NCBI GenBank assembly: GCA_036346225.1
Contig: JARFIW010001458.1
Span: 930,001 to 994,000, forward strand
Source: Platerodrilus igneus
Lineage: Eukaryota; Arthropoda; Insecta; Coleoptera; Lycidae
Direction of reading: 5' to 3'
Length of the DNA stretch: 64,000 bases
Shown in pieces: positions 35,335-46,530 of the stretch; within the stretch, counting starts at the first letter, position 1, and each line of letters starts with the position of its first letter. The notes beneath the pieces were generated by a model that saw only the letters and a list, made by a program, of their open reading frames with translations, had not been told where the DNA came from and ran no database searches. The position numbers and the translations under genes were made by a program.

Positions 35335-35694
35335 CTATAGTTAGTAACAAGGCGTCGCTGTGGATCAATGTAGTAAGCGTAAGACTACGGATCCCAAGGT
35401 CCTGGGTTCGAATCCCGACACGGCCGACTGCTTGAGAAATGGCAGGTGAGCATTTTTCACAAAAATTACGCCCTTGTTCGGATGAGAGGTTAAATGGAGG
35501 TCCCGTGTGTGAGTGGTGTCACGCACGTTAAAGATCCCTACCTTGCCTGGAACAACAAAGGTTCGGCAAAATTCTAAACTTCCAGGCAACAAAAACTCGT
35601 CTCCTGGCCAATGCAGTACTTTCGGGTGGAGCATGGGAAATGTAAATGTACGGTGTGAGTGCAGTTTCAACTAAACATACTATAGTTAGTAACA
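35335..35694 (+). mobile_element. tRNA-Arg-like SINE with 15-bp TSD
   Basis: The TSD CTATAGTTAGTAACA at 35335-35349 and 35680-35694 frames a 330-bp element (35350-35679). The head is tRNA-like: an anticodon-arm-like GACTACGGATC (ACG, as in tRNA-Arg) and a perfect B box GGTTCGAATCCC at about 35404. The body contains ggtcccgtgtgtgagtgg and CACGCACGTTAAAGATCCCT, kept in the inverted copy at 39360-39655, and ends without a long poly-A. RNA polymerase III would transcribe it; a LINE would mobilise it in trans. Confidence 0.9.
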
Positions 35695-35703
35695 GATCTG
35701 TGG

Positions 35704-38700
35704 ATATTTATTAGGGATGGACTCGGGCCGGGCTGGGCCGTGCTTGTTAAAAGCAGAAAAACGCAGAAAAGTGACCGGCCCGGCCCGAGGCCCGACCCAA
35801 AATGAAAAGTGACGGCCCGGCCCGGTCTGAAATTTTATTTGAGAATTGACAGGGAAAACCCTAACAAAACTTAATCAAAATTAATATAAAAGTTTTTAGT
35901 TTTTTTAATGAGTTCTCTAAAACAAACTGGAAACTGCTCAAGCAAGTAAATTAGAATAAGTGGTAAATCACTTTCTGACGGTTGAATAGCGTGACCGATA
36001 GGAACAAATGTGCGGATACAAATTGGTGTAGGTAAGGTACCTATTTGGCATTTTAGTGAGATAAACTTTCACTTTCGTTTAAATGGAATTGCGGAAGTTC
36101 AACGAACAAACATAGTACCAGCACCTGCATCATAATCCCTGTGGATGTTATATCGAAGAAATACTATTATCTACCTGAGACCTGAAGGGTTGGACACGTC
36201 GAAGAAGCTATAACAGCTGTTGGTTCTATTCTAAATTTGTGTCATGGAATAGTGTGAGCACATATATTATTTTTGGCATATATGCCAACAAAAATTGCTT
36301 TCCTAAATTTTTCAAGCAATAAAAAGTATATGCCTATGGTTAATTTGCAAAGAAAAAATATGTAATTAACCCCAATAAACTGATTATGATAATGCAAGTT
36401 TTTACTCTTCATTGATGTCGATGTAAAGTTTAGTTTAGATGCCATTTGAAGACATCTTAACTTTTGTAGGTCATTTATATCTATAGTTCGTCTATACACA
36501 AACACCTCATTTTGAAATTTTAAATTCTTAATTATAAGAATTAGCAAGTATTATGCCTACCTTCTTTAGAGTCTTCTGCTTATAAAATGGGTTCTTACTG
36601 GGTCCGGTCTAGTCAGCATTTGCAAATAAAACTTTATATTCACTTTCATGAACTGATTTTAAATGACATTTTAAACTGGTGGTGCTTCAATATTTAATTT
36701 TGAATTCCATCCTGCCTTTTTTCTTTTTATACAACAAACAGACGCAGTTTTTGTTTTATTTAAAATAACACCAAACCCAAAAAATTGTTTAAATTTGCTG
36801 CGGGATGTCGACCAGGTTGTCATATCAAAACGTAGGTTTGTTTGACTATCAGCAGCACTATTACCACTTTCATTGGGGTTATTAATAGGGTCTTTCACGC
36901 TATCGTCGCTATCAAAGTCTGACATGATAGTTATTATATCAAACAACACTAACATATATGAAGTAGATAAATATTATTTTATTTGTTATATATTTGTTAT
37001 AGTCGGTAGTCTATATACTATACTAGAAATAAGTGTTATTATTAAATTCGAATAAAAGCGGTCTTGAGTATAAAGTTGTCATCGACGAACTGAGACTGGG
37101 AGACCTGAGCAAAATTTTAAAAATCTATGGAACTACAATAAACAATTCCTAGGAAGTACAATTACCATAAAAACCAACTGTGTTCTACACGGACTTGCAT
37201 CTGCACTGAAAATATTATGTACAAAATGTACGAGGGATTATAAGGAATGGGTACATCTGCTTTCCGTCAAACTAAAAATTTAGTAAAGATGCGCGATGTT
37301 TTTAAACAACCTCACCACATTTTTAACTTGTAGCTATAAAACTACGAAAGCTATTAAAGACAACATGTGGCTGCAAAATTTCTGCATATAAAAATATAAA
37401 ACAAGCGTATGATTTTATGGGGTGAGTAAATCAACAGGCAATTTTTGAAAAAGGGGTCGACAGTAAACCCTACAATAAATTGAAAATAGAAATTTGTTGC
37501 AAGAACGCATTGACATCGATTGGACTTTTATGTAAATTGAGTGTACGCCTAATGTACCTTATAACCTATATGCGTCCGCTTTATCTTCTCGTTTCTACTT
37601 CAAAGAATTTTACTAAAATTACCTACTTGATATTAAAGAGTTATTGCAAACTCATTTCAAGTAAACTTTATTAAAAGAATATTCAAATAAAGTATCTTTT
37701 ATTAAAAGTTTGCATCCAATTTAAAGGAGTGTTATTGCAAGTGTTTTTTCCTTTACTCTGTTTTTTGACATATATGTTTAGTATTCTATATCTGTAGGTT
37801 GTGTTTTAAAATTGAATAAAGAATTAATCTCTTTTGTGATAAGATGACCTATAATACATGTTTATCTATATTGGAGAAGATCAAAAAAATTGTATTCACA
37901 CAAACATGAACCCTTTCTTATTATTTGAGTCTTTCATTTCCCACTGATTCGATAACATTTGTATGTGTTGTCAAAATGTTATCACGGAATACTCTTCGAG
38001 GAAAAGCATTACAAAACAGCATTTTCGTATTTAGAGCTTTGACGTTTTATATCCTTTTCGTGTTATAAACTTGGACATTATATCTCTAAACTTAATTACG
38101 ACAACACTACAAAAAGCCATTTAATTTCACAATATTTATACAGAAAGCAGACAACTAAATGTAAGTTTGTACGTTAGGCATTTGGTATATGTCAAAATTA
38201 AGGCATCTTATATAAAAGCATTAATTGCTTGTATTTAAATTAAATAAAGGTGTCTAGCATTTTAATAAAGTACAGACATTAAAGGTATGTTAATTGTGCA
38301 TGCGTAAGTGTCAAATAAAGGAAAACTTTATTAAAAATTGGTAAAATGAACATGGCAATAACTCTCTAGTGTTTTAGGCGGTAGTCATAAACTATACACG
38401 CGATTGATAATATCGACGATTGAAATCTGAAGTATATACATATACATAATATAAATAGTGCAAACTTTTGAATTATTAATAAATCACGTCGTTCGATGTT
38501 CCTGGGCATTTTTAACTTGCCTAAAGTACAACATGAGGCACATTAAATAGGACCAGAAAAAAATATTCGGGATAAGAAGTGAGTTATAATATTACGTCTT
38601 CTTTACACTAAACAAGACGAAAAACTGATTATTAATGGGTTCATGAAGACACTACGTGAAAATATAATTGAGAACGTTTACTTACTCAATGTGACATAGA

Positions 38701-38901
38701 AGTGAAACGACGGTGGAATATCCACTCGTGCGTTTTTAGGGCCCAAAAAGTTCGGGCCGGCCGGAATCGTTTGGCCCGGCCCGGCCCGAAAAAAGATAGG
38801 CTCGGCCCGGGCCAGGCCCGAATAAAGTAGTCAACGGCCCGGCCCGGATTCGGGCCGGGCCGGTCCGAAAGCCCAAACCCGAGGCCATCCCTAATATTTA
38901 T
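35704..38901 (-). mobile_element. hAT-superfamily DNA transposon, non-autonomous
   Basis: Element 35712-38893 (3182 bp) is flanked by a perfect 8-bp TSD ATATTTAT (35704-35711 and 38894-38901). The termini are inverted: TAGGGATGGACTCGGGCC on the left, and the reverse complement of the right end is TAGGGATGGCCTCGGG. TSD length and the TAGGG start match the hAT rule. GC-rich GGCCCGGCC arrays occupy 35720-35825 and 38740-38885, probably subterminal transposase-binding sites. It contains only a BED-finger remnant; no catalytic domain. Confidence 0.92.
36609..36924 (-). pseudogene. BED zinc-finger remnant of a hAT transposase
   Basis: Starts at an ATG at 36924 (MSDFDSDDSVKD), with an acidic N-terminus, then WSTSRSKFKQFFGFGV and SVCCIKRKKAG, the aromatic and Cys part of a BED finger. 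A frame change near 36680 leads to TTSLKCHLKSVHESEYK, the His half of the finger. The frame ends at a TAG (36609-36611). BED fingers bind transposon ends. The RNase H-like catalytic core that should follow is absent, so the finger may be an exon left after internal deletion, or may act alone as a competitor. Confidence 0.75.
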
Positions 38902-39359
38902 ATATAAATACGGAACACATTTTCAACATTTGGCAACGTAATCGATAGCTAACCATATCACTTCATGCTCCTGATTTGACGGATCAAGTATACGTGAAAA
39001 GTCCTGTGGGTATTGAAATTGCTAGCATTGACGGAACGAAAGTCATCTGTATTTTTGGAGTACTCTTAAACAGAATGTGATAAAAGCACATTTTTTACAC
39101 TTGACGTTGCGCTTATTTTTAATACAATTCTTTTGCAGCGAGTTTTAAACCAGGTTAAATCGTGCTATTGAGTCTTGTAATTTTGCATTATTCACGAAAT
39201 AATTGATGTTGTTAAATCAAAAATTGTGTTTGTGCGTTTTTTTATTAAGGCATTTGATATGCCGTGATTTATTATAGATGAGCTAGTTTTAATGCATTTC
39301 GTTGTATCAATGAATGTCCAACATACCCTGTAAGCCAACACTAATGTTGATTGTCCAGT
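38902..39359. other. No feature recognised
   Basis: Sequence between the hAT element and the inverted SINE; nothing identifiable. Confidence 0.4.
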
Positions 39360-39655
39360 GATCCACCCGAATGTACTACATTGGCCAGAAAGTGAATTTT
39401 TTTACCTGAAAATTTTGAACTTTGCTGAACTCTTGCTGTTCCAATCAAGATAGGGATCTTCAACGTGCGTGACAACACTCATACACGGGACCCTCATTTT
39501 ATTTCTCATCTGAACGAGAAAGTATTTTTCTGAAAAATATTCGCCTAACATTTTTCAAGTGGAGTCGATAATCGAACCTGGGACCTTGGGATTAGTAGTC
39601 ATACGCAAATTTATCTAATCCATAGAACCATTTCACGTACACACCGTAATATTTT
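39360..39655 (-). mobile_element. tRNA-derived SINE, inverted copy
   Basis: The reverse complement follows 35350-35679 throughout: tRNA-like head with GACTACTAATCCC and B-box-like GGTTCGATTATC, body gggtcccgtgtatgagtg and cacgcacgttgaagatccct, and end tctggccaatgtagtac. More diverged; no TSD seen. The two copies lie in inverted orientation on either side of the hAT element. Confidence 0.8.
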
Positions 39656-39689
39656 GCCAACGTTCTCTTTTTAAATCCACTCTTTTAGT

Positions 39690-39878
39690 ATGTCAATCTC
39701 TGATGACGCTTTCTTTTCGACCTGTTCTTACGTTACTGAAATTGAAAACGCTCGACAAGATGTAACCTATTTCGCCAATTACACAAACACTGACGAATTG
39801 CAATCACACGATATCACAAATAAGTGTGTTATAAGATATGTCGTATCTTCTGTTACGCCTACAAAGAGCAAGAATTGA
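39690..39878 (+). CDS. Short hypothetical frame, possible exon
   Basis: 62 residues from an ATG preceded by a splice-acceptor-like ctcttttag. Acidic/polar composition, with no recognised domain. It sits at the 5' edge of the inverted SINE. Could be a real terminal exon, but nothing else nearby supports a gene. Confidence 0.15.
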   Translation: MSISDDAFFSTCSYVTEIENARQDVTYFANYTNTDELQSHDITNKCVIRYVVSSVTPTKSKN

Positions 39879-41556
39879 ATTTTCTTTGTTCGTTTTTAGT
39901 GGGTGAGACGACAACACGCTTGTGAAAGTTGTTCTTAAAACAATGGCCAGTAATGCTTTTATTTTGTCTTTTATATTATCAACATAATTATCAAGTACTT
40001 GAAAGAACGAAATGTACATGACTATAGGTTGTCATGACAAGAAAATTTGAAATAAATAATATCGACCCCAAAATTGAAAGGACAAGCTACGTAAAAACCG
40101 CAGTATAATTAACCAGAACCAGATTTATATTAATGCATAAGAATAATAATTAATCGTGGGATTTCGATGGACACAGTTTATGCTTTATAATCTTCTCGTA
40201 TTTGGTACTAAATTGAAGTGTAAACACTATAACAAGCTACAAATAATCCTAACCAATTTCCCTTTAATTAGTAGTTTGTAACGAGGGGAGTAATGATTGA
40301 TTTATGACGTGTTTTTAAGGCATAAAGCACAACTAGTGTTCAAATATTAACAACAGGTTACCGTTTGGTAAACATATGTAGTTCTAGCAAATAACTACCA
40401 CGGCCATGTGTAATAAAATGTATGGTATGCTGATTGTTTTGAGCATACTGACGTTTATAGACAACTAAATAATTCCACCTGGAAAGGAATTCTATTGAAC
40501 CCCAATTTTGACTTCTTCAAGCCTGCTGTTTGCGGGTCAGTGTAACTTTGTTAGCAGTTGTTCGGTAACTGTTAAATGAATAAATATTAGTAGTGTAGTG
40601 AAAACGCCAACATAAGTCCACAATTCCGGTTTGCTCAAGTAGGTGTATATAGCAGAAGGCTAAGCTAGTACGAGCACTAAATAACATCTTTCTGCTATCC
40701 GCGTAGGTTTTAACTGACGCCGGGTTGACGAATGCAGCACGCACGTAGATTTCATCAGATTAACTTTAATTTTAAGAGGCGCCTCTTTAAAATTATTGAG
40801 TAGTCCCATCCTAAACTTCAATACCTCTTTTAACTGATTTAATTTTGTTTTGTGATGGTTTACTTGTAAATTGTCCGGGATTGTACGTACTTATTTCATA
40901 TAAGCTTTTCGAATCTGAAAATCAATCTCCCGAAGCGATAGATAAGTAGGACAAATAAATGTTGCAATTTTTAAAGAAAAGTGACAAAATATTGTTCAAC
41001 AGTAATTTATGGCTATATTATAATTTATTGGCGTGAACATTATCACACTGTTTTATGATTAAAGCCAATCAACACACTCACGCTCAATTGCATCACTTCT
41101 TCTATTATCTAAGTATACTTTAAATTTACCTAGTGACAGTTCATGCATTACACACTGGTTATAAGGTCGACTTAAAATTAGGGCCGATTTTGGTACCTAC
41201 GTGCGACACGAGCGCGGCATAGGGCGACAAATTTCAAAGGCTGTAAAATAGCACTCGACAAAAATACGAAATATGTGTAGATCATCACAAATAAAATATA
41301 AAAACCGAGCATCGATGACCAAACCGTTTTTGTTATTTTTGAAATGATGTTTCGCTAACCTATTAATAACCTGAAACAAACTAATATTCGTATATTAAAT
41401 CCATGGGCTTTTTTGTACCTTGCAGTGTCACTCCTGATACATATTTGTCAATGATATGGCCGTGACTTCATCGGAAGCTGTAATTTTTTCGACATTATTC
41501 AAAAACAAAACTTTGAATGTTTTGTTACAACACGAACTAGTTTCACTACGCACAAC
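39879..41556. other. No feature recognised
   Basis: AT-rich sequence. Minus-strand frames at 40517-40744 and 41197-41379 have no recognisable domain. Confidence 0.45.
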
Positions 41557-41873
41557 AGTGAATAAGATGAAATAATAACATAGACTTTTATGCAAAGCCC
41601 AAATGATCATTTTAAATCGAGCTAGTGATTGAAAGATGGAAAATATAAGGTCTTGGACAGGACTTGAACCTGTATCTTGGTCTTGCGCGGACCATACGTT
41701 TTTTGCAATTACGCCACCGTAATTGGAAAAACGCATGGTCCGCGAAAGACCAAGATACCGGTTCTAATCCTGTCCAAGACTTTATATTTTCCATCTTTCA
41801 ATTACTAGCTCGATTTGAAATTACCATTTGGGCTTTGCATAAAAGTCTAAGTTATTATGTCATCTTATTAACT
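41557..41873. mobile_element. Head-to-head pair of tRNA-derived SINEs (palindrome)
   Basis: Two ~157-bp SINEs face each other at caattacgccaccgtaattg (centre about 41715). The left arm is minus strand (B box GGTTCAAGTCC), the right arm plus strand (GGTTCTAATCC). A-box-like gtaattg sequences abut at the centre. Both tails end near aataagatga. The arms are over 90% complementary, so a transcript would fold into one long hairpin. Same family as 7258-7432. Confidence 0.85.
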
Positions 41874-42818
41874 ATAATACGTTAGTATTTATCAACTTAC
41901 CTTGTGTAAATAACTACCTAATATATATATTACTCATATTTAGACCAGGGTAGAAAATTAAATAATCAAATCAAATAATTTTAATTACCGTGTATAAGGA
42001 ATTTCATTAAACAATACGCTTTATTAAAACCTTGAAGCATAAATAAACTCGGTCGTTTCAGTAAAAATAAGAAATTTAAATTATCTATAAGACGCTTTAC
42101 ATCAAAAGAAGCAGTATTGAAAAGCGCAGTGGATAATTTAATTATTCCTAAACAAATGGAAATTACGTGCAAAGTTTATATTAATTAACCCTAGTTTAAG
42201 TAACCGGTAGTAAAACAAAGTGTACATATAATAATTAATATTTAAGGTGTATTCGCTAAAAATGAAAAGGATGGAAATCAATTTTAATTGGAGTTAATTA
42301 AACCGTTAATAACATATAATAAGCATAAAAGGCTTGTAAAACCCAATAATAGTCAAATCGTAGGAAGGTTATTTAAAATGTTACGTTTGAACACCCTGCG
42401 TGTTTTAAAAGGCAATTTCAAGTTAATTTGTTTGGATAAACATGTTGATTCTAAGGATATTGGAAACGATCAGATGCTTTAGCAGGAAATACAGAACACC
42501 TGCGTATTTTTAAAAAGCTCATTCTGCGTAAATTTGGCAAATAATTAATGTTTCAAAGAATCTTGGAGAAACCGGGACTTAGTATTTACGAGAATGTGCG
42601 ATACGGGTTTATTAAACCCAGATAACAGTCCGCGTGGACTAAAATATAATCGATAATAAAGAATATAAATTTGCACCAATACGAACAGGTTAGAAAAGGA
42701 AAAGAAAATGCGTCAAGCAAAGACACATATTGTAAAAGGGCGGGATTTAAGCAACGTCAAGGGGTTGCGATTGGTTAAAAATAGGATGCATATATCAGAG
42801 GTAGAACAACAATTTCTG

Positions 42819-42826
42819 TATAAAAG
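42819..42826 (+). promoter_or_regulatory. LTR TATA box
   Basis: TATAAAAG preceded by a gattggtta-like CCAAT inverse at about 42768. Transcription would begin about 30 bases downstream, near ctcggacaact, setting the U3/R border. Conserved in all four A/B LTRs. Confidence 0.6.
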
Positions 42827-43214
42827 TAATTAGTTTTCTCGGACAACTTTGCGGGCCGTGTTGAAATTTTCTGAGATCTCAATGGGGTGAGTACTAAATT
42901 CATAAAATCGACGTGCAGGCTACAGACTGGGAACGTAGAATGAGGAATTCATTGGAATTACCCGTTTTAGGGAACAAAGCGACGTGTCGGCTATTCGCTA
43001 TATATACAGGCGGGAATATGTGTTTCTCTCTTAGACTCTTAGACTTTCGACGATTCGATGCGTTAAAAGCTCGTGCATCCGCGACTTGATATTAAACAGT
43101 GCATTTTAGTTTGATTAAATAATTTAAAGTGTGCTAGTATATTTTAGTGACTCAAAATAGTTGGTTATTTTACGTGCTAACATGAATGTACTTCAGTGCA
43201 CTTAGATACAAGGT

Positions 43215-43220
43215 AATAAA
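43215..43220 (+). terminator. Candidate LTR polyadenylation signal
   Basis: AATAAA about 390 bases after the TATA box, with a TTTATTATC-rich stretch downstream. If used, R would be about 0.37 kb and U5 nearly 1 kb. Conserved in the four copies. Confidence 0.4.
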
Positions 43221-44117
43221 AGTTTATTATCACGGTACCAATTAGTAAAATTTACAACGACAAATGTATACCCAAAAGTAGGCAGTTTTGGCGTATATTG
43301 GTAATATTGGTAAAAGGAAGTATGAATTTCTTTGCTATTTTGCGGGGTGTTAATGACTAAATGGTTCGTAAATGTGTCTGCATCCACTGAACCAGAGGCA
43401 GATATACACAGATGAGTTCCGGAAAAGCCTAGAAACAACTTTAAATTAATGGTGATGGAGAATATTTTAAAGCGTTGACAACATGAAGCTGTAAATAGAA
43501 TCCGGTTGGAATGGTGTGATTTACAAAGGGACGATTACACTGAAGCTACGAGGACAATAACCTTCAGGTAAATTGTACTATTTTGTTTGACATTTTTGTG
43601 TGTATTGAATGACTTTATAATTGATTTACTTTAAATGGACATTAGTGGAATTTTTCTAACCATAAAATTTAATTTTAAGATGAAATTTGCTTGTTTAAGT
43701 AAAAGGGGTATTTTGTTTTGATGTTCGGGAATAGGATGAAACTTTGGGTAGGTCTTTGAGCTCAATTAGACAAACCTGGTTAATTAACGTAAAGGGGTGG
43801 TAGATGCTCCTTTATACTCAGACTCCGGTCTGCTTATATTGTTATATTAATTAGTAGGCATCCAACAAGGACTTTAATTTTGGATGCACAGTAAAATGAT
43901 AATAAAATTAATCCGGAAATTCTTTTTAAAACTGAATTTTATGTTCAAATTTAATTTGAAAATTTAATGTATTCTGAATATTGATGTAAATAGAGTTAAC
44001 GTTGATGTTTGTGGTAGGAATGTGTTGTTTAATTTTTATGATTGAGAATGGAAGTTATCTAGAAGAGCAGCCGAGGCGATTAACAGAAGGAATCAACGGA
44101 CCAGGTGATTTAGATGG

Positions 44118-44235
44118 TTTCACAGCATTCTTGACGCCCAAACTGTGGGGCTCGAATGTTTTTTTTAAAGGGCCAGTACCTGTAGATATGAGAGGTTTCA
44201 CAGCATTCTTGGCGACCCAAAAGTGAGGCTCGAGT
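44118..44235 (+). repeat. Duplicated LTR-end/PBS junction in A
   Basis: TTTCACAGCATTCTTGACGC at about 44118-44137 recurs 78 bases later as TTTCACAGCATTCTTGGCGA (44197-44216). Each is followed by a CCCAAA-type stretch and then GGCTCGA. The first copy lies inside the LTR, the second is the real junction. Confidence 0.85.
44210..44220 (+). other. Primer-binding site of A
   Basis: TGGCGACCCAA directly after the LTR. It begins with TGG, the complement of a tRNA CCA end. The matching tRNA was not identified. Confidence 0.7.
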
Positions 44236-44345
44236 TCCAAATAAAATTTTTGTTATTTTATTCCAGGAAACTGGCGATCTGAGAGAGAGAGTTTCTGTGT
44301 GTATAAATTTAAGAGTATTTTAGAGTGTGTGAGTGATTAGAACGT

Positions 44346-45735
44346 ATGCAGAGAAAGGAGTGGTTAAGGAGTCAAGGAGTGGAAATTGGAAGTGACGATA
44401 GTGCATTGTGTGGGAAAAATTCGAAAATGGAAGAAGCTGGAGGCAGTAGAGATCAGTCGAGGACGGAATCAGGGATCAAGGAAATGAGTTAATGATGAGA
44501 ATGTTAGAGGAAATGCGATTAGCTAGGAGGAATCCAATAGAAAATTAGAACAGCTAAGCGATGAATCGAATAGAGCGAGAGAGGACTCAAATCGGAAATT
44601 TGACCAATTAAATCAGGAATTAGGGAATAAAATAGAAAATCGACGAGAGAATTTACAGAATTTAAAAACAGTCTTACCGTAAAATGGGAGAAGTTGAAAA
44701 TAGGGTTGATAAAAATGAGCGTGATATTACAGGTCTTCGACAGGAAATGGGACATTTAAGGTCCGAAGTACGCATTTTTGTGAAGAAGAGATTAATGTAA
44801 AATGACTGAAGTGACGGACTCATGTAGGGATCAGTTAGGCAGGGTAGAACGTGAAGTTAGTAGTATTAAATACAACATGTCAAATTTAACGGGGGATGGT
44901 CCCAGATTTTCTACAGGTGGAGTATCATTGGACCAACACATGAAGTTTTATGGCGATAACAGGGTAAATCCACAAATTTTTATTAATAGTGTAAGAAATC
45001 TAGTGGGAAATTTATTTGACGAACAGACTAAACTAAATACGATAAAGGCTTTATTAAAGGACAATGCGGAAGGCATGGTACAATTTAGTAGGACAGGACA
45101 TAGACACGTATCAGGACTTTGAAAACAAATTTTTACAACATTACTGGAGTGATCACAAACAGGATCAGATTAGGGACGACTTGATTACAGGAAAATTTAA
45201 GGGAGAGTTTGCAGGTTCTAGGGAGCAATATGCCATCCGCAAGTACAGTGTGGCCAAACAACTGAATCCACCATTGACGGACAGACAGATAATCAAGTAC
45301 CTATCACGACATTTTGAACTGGAAATTAGACAACACGTGGCCTTACAAAACATCACAGAACGGGAGACATTTTAGAGTATTTACAGAGATATGACGATGT
45401 TGTTTGGACGGACAAGAGAGATACGAGAACGAAACGTTAACACAGTTAGGTTTGACAACAGGACACCGAATTATCCGAGACGGCCTGACTACAACAGAAA
45501 TTTTCGACCGAATTGGGAACGACGAGGACAGGAATACAGGAGCAATAGTGCGACTGGGGACCGACCCAAGACCTAGTTACACGAGACAGAACAGTTTACC
45601 GGAAGTAAACAGGACTGTGACCAGCACGCCGAATAGAGATAGGGACACGGATATTAACACGAGGAGGACGTACGCACAGGTTGTAGAAACAACCAGGACC
45701 AAGCACGGAAAACAGGATGAGACAGGATTTTAGAA
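44346..45735 (+). pseudogene. Gag polyprotein of element A
   Basis: ATG at 44346 (MQRKEWLRSQGVEIGSDD). A coiled-coil region follows to about 44800, broken by stops, then the capsid: HMKFYGDNRVNPQIFINSV (44938-44994), NLVGNLFDEQTKLNTIKALL, then (after a frame change at 45075) DIDTYQDFENKFLQHYW, REQYAIRKYSVAKQLNPPL and IKYLSRHFELEIRQHVALQN. This is a Ty3/Gypsy retrotrans_gag domain, homologous to C. The C-terminal 45391-45735 is Arg/Asn-rich with YPRRPDY and NFRPNWERR, a basic RNA-binding tail without a CCHC knuckle. Frameshifts near 45075, 45375 and 45560; several sit at positions where B reads differently. Confidence 0.8.
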
Positions 45736-45799
45736 CGCGACAGACCACTAGATTTCTGTGTAAATGTATACGAACATCCACGTGAATTTTTCAAAATTG

Positions 45800-46330
45800 A
45801 GGAGGAAGTAGAGCCAGAAACTGAGGAAAATTATGTTTGCCAATTATTAATTTAGAAATTTTTGAGAATAATGTAGAAGTATTACTTGATACAGGGGCAG
45901 AGGCGAGTTTAATATCGGAGGAATTCGTCAGCAAAATTAGGGATAAGGTTTGTGATAGAATTATGCCTATAAAACGTAGCCATTTAGTAGCTCCAAATAA
46001 AAGAAGTTTGCTGTAGTAAATAGTGTTGTGGTGCTTAGGATAGATATAGGGGTTTAAGCTGTGAACAGGAGTTTGTAATTGTACCTGGACTGAAGTTTCA
46101 GAGCATTTTAGGTGTTGACTGTATGATGAAGTTAGGGTTTTGATAGATATGGAAAGGAAGGAATAAGGATTAAGGATAGGGTAGTGCCATGGAAGGGCAG
46201 TTATGAAGTCACAGAGGATGACACGGGGTTTAGTATTAATGTAGTAGAGGTAGAGGATGATGAAGGTAAACAGATCAACACGATAAGATGTCCAGAGGAT
46301 AGGAGGTAGAGGTTCAAGCTTTAGTACAAG
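45800..46330 (+). pseudogene. Retropepsin of element A
   Basis: VEVLLDTGAEASLISEEFVS has the intact DTG catalytic triplet at 45888. Then MPIKRSHLVAPNK (45963-46001) and FQSILGVDCMMKLG (46098-46140, the conserved ILG-D block), ending DEGKQINTIRCPEDR. Frame changes near 46005, 46055 and 46138 differ from B by single bases. It would be an aspartic protease that processes Gag particles. Confidence 0.75.
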
Positions 46331-46344
46331 AAAATGCAGAATTA

Positions 46345-46530
46345 GTGGGGGTAGAAGCAGCATATCGGGAGCAGGTGAAGGCAGAAATTAAGGTTAAGTG
46401 GCAAGTTTTTTTTTAATAAAGTAGATTTAAGGATTCATTCTGGCGGATTCCATTACAAAAAATTCTAGAAGGTACAGAGGATTTTCCATAGAGGAAAAAT
46501 CGATAATTTTAAAGTAGTATCGTTTGGTTT
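46345..46530 (+). pseudogene. Residual RT blocks of element A
   Basis: AYREQVKAEIK (about 46354-46390) corresponds to the RT-connector AYRNRVKEEI of C. It is followed directly by KVDLRDSFWRIPL-like and SRRYRGFS- and VVSFGL-like blocks in shifting frames (46420-46525). About 65 residues of RT between the two blocks, and everything after, including the YxDD box, are absent. The same deletion points occur in B. Confidence 0.7.

Larger units (their letters stand above)
41931..44209 (+). repeat. 5' LTR of element A
   Basis: Starts TACTCATATTTAGACC after TATATATAT and ends cacagcattct before the PBS. Near-identical to 47270-49511, 54889-57128 and 60212-62484. Landmarks: TATAAAAG at 42819, donor-like GGGGTGAGTAC near 42886, AATAAA at 43215, donor-like CAGGTAAAT at 43566, and an internal LTR-end/PBS copy at about 44118-44158. 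Confidence 0.92.
43568..44266 (+). other. Candidate intron spanning U5 and PBS
   Basis: A donor-like CAG|GTAAAT at 43568 and an acceptor-like TTATTTTATTCCAG ending at 44266 are both conserved in element B (56492 and 57185). Removing the 0.7 kb would delete the end of U5 and the PBS from the mRNA while leaving the gag ATG at 44346. Confidence 0.3.

Noticed and set aside
35350..35425. Functional tRNA-Arg gene
   Set aside because: Anticodon arm and B box fit, but the acceptor and D arms do not pair, and a 330-bp SINE with TSD encloses it.
41660..41770. Two tRNA genes in opposite orientation
   Set aside because: B boxes are good but no cloverleaf closes, and both arms continue into a shared SINE tail also present at 7258.
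43202..43438. Host gene for the repeated SGTHLCISASG protein
   Set aside because: All copies lie antisense in LTRs; kept only as a finding, not called as a gene.
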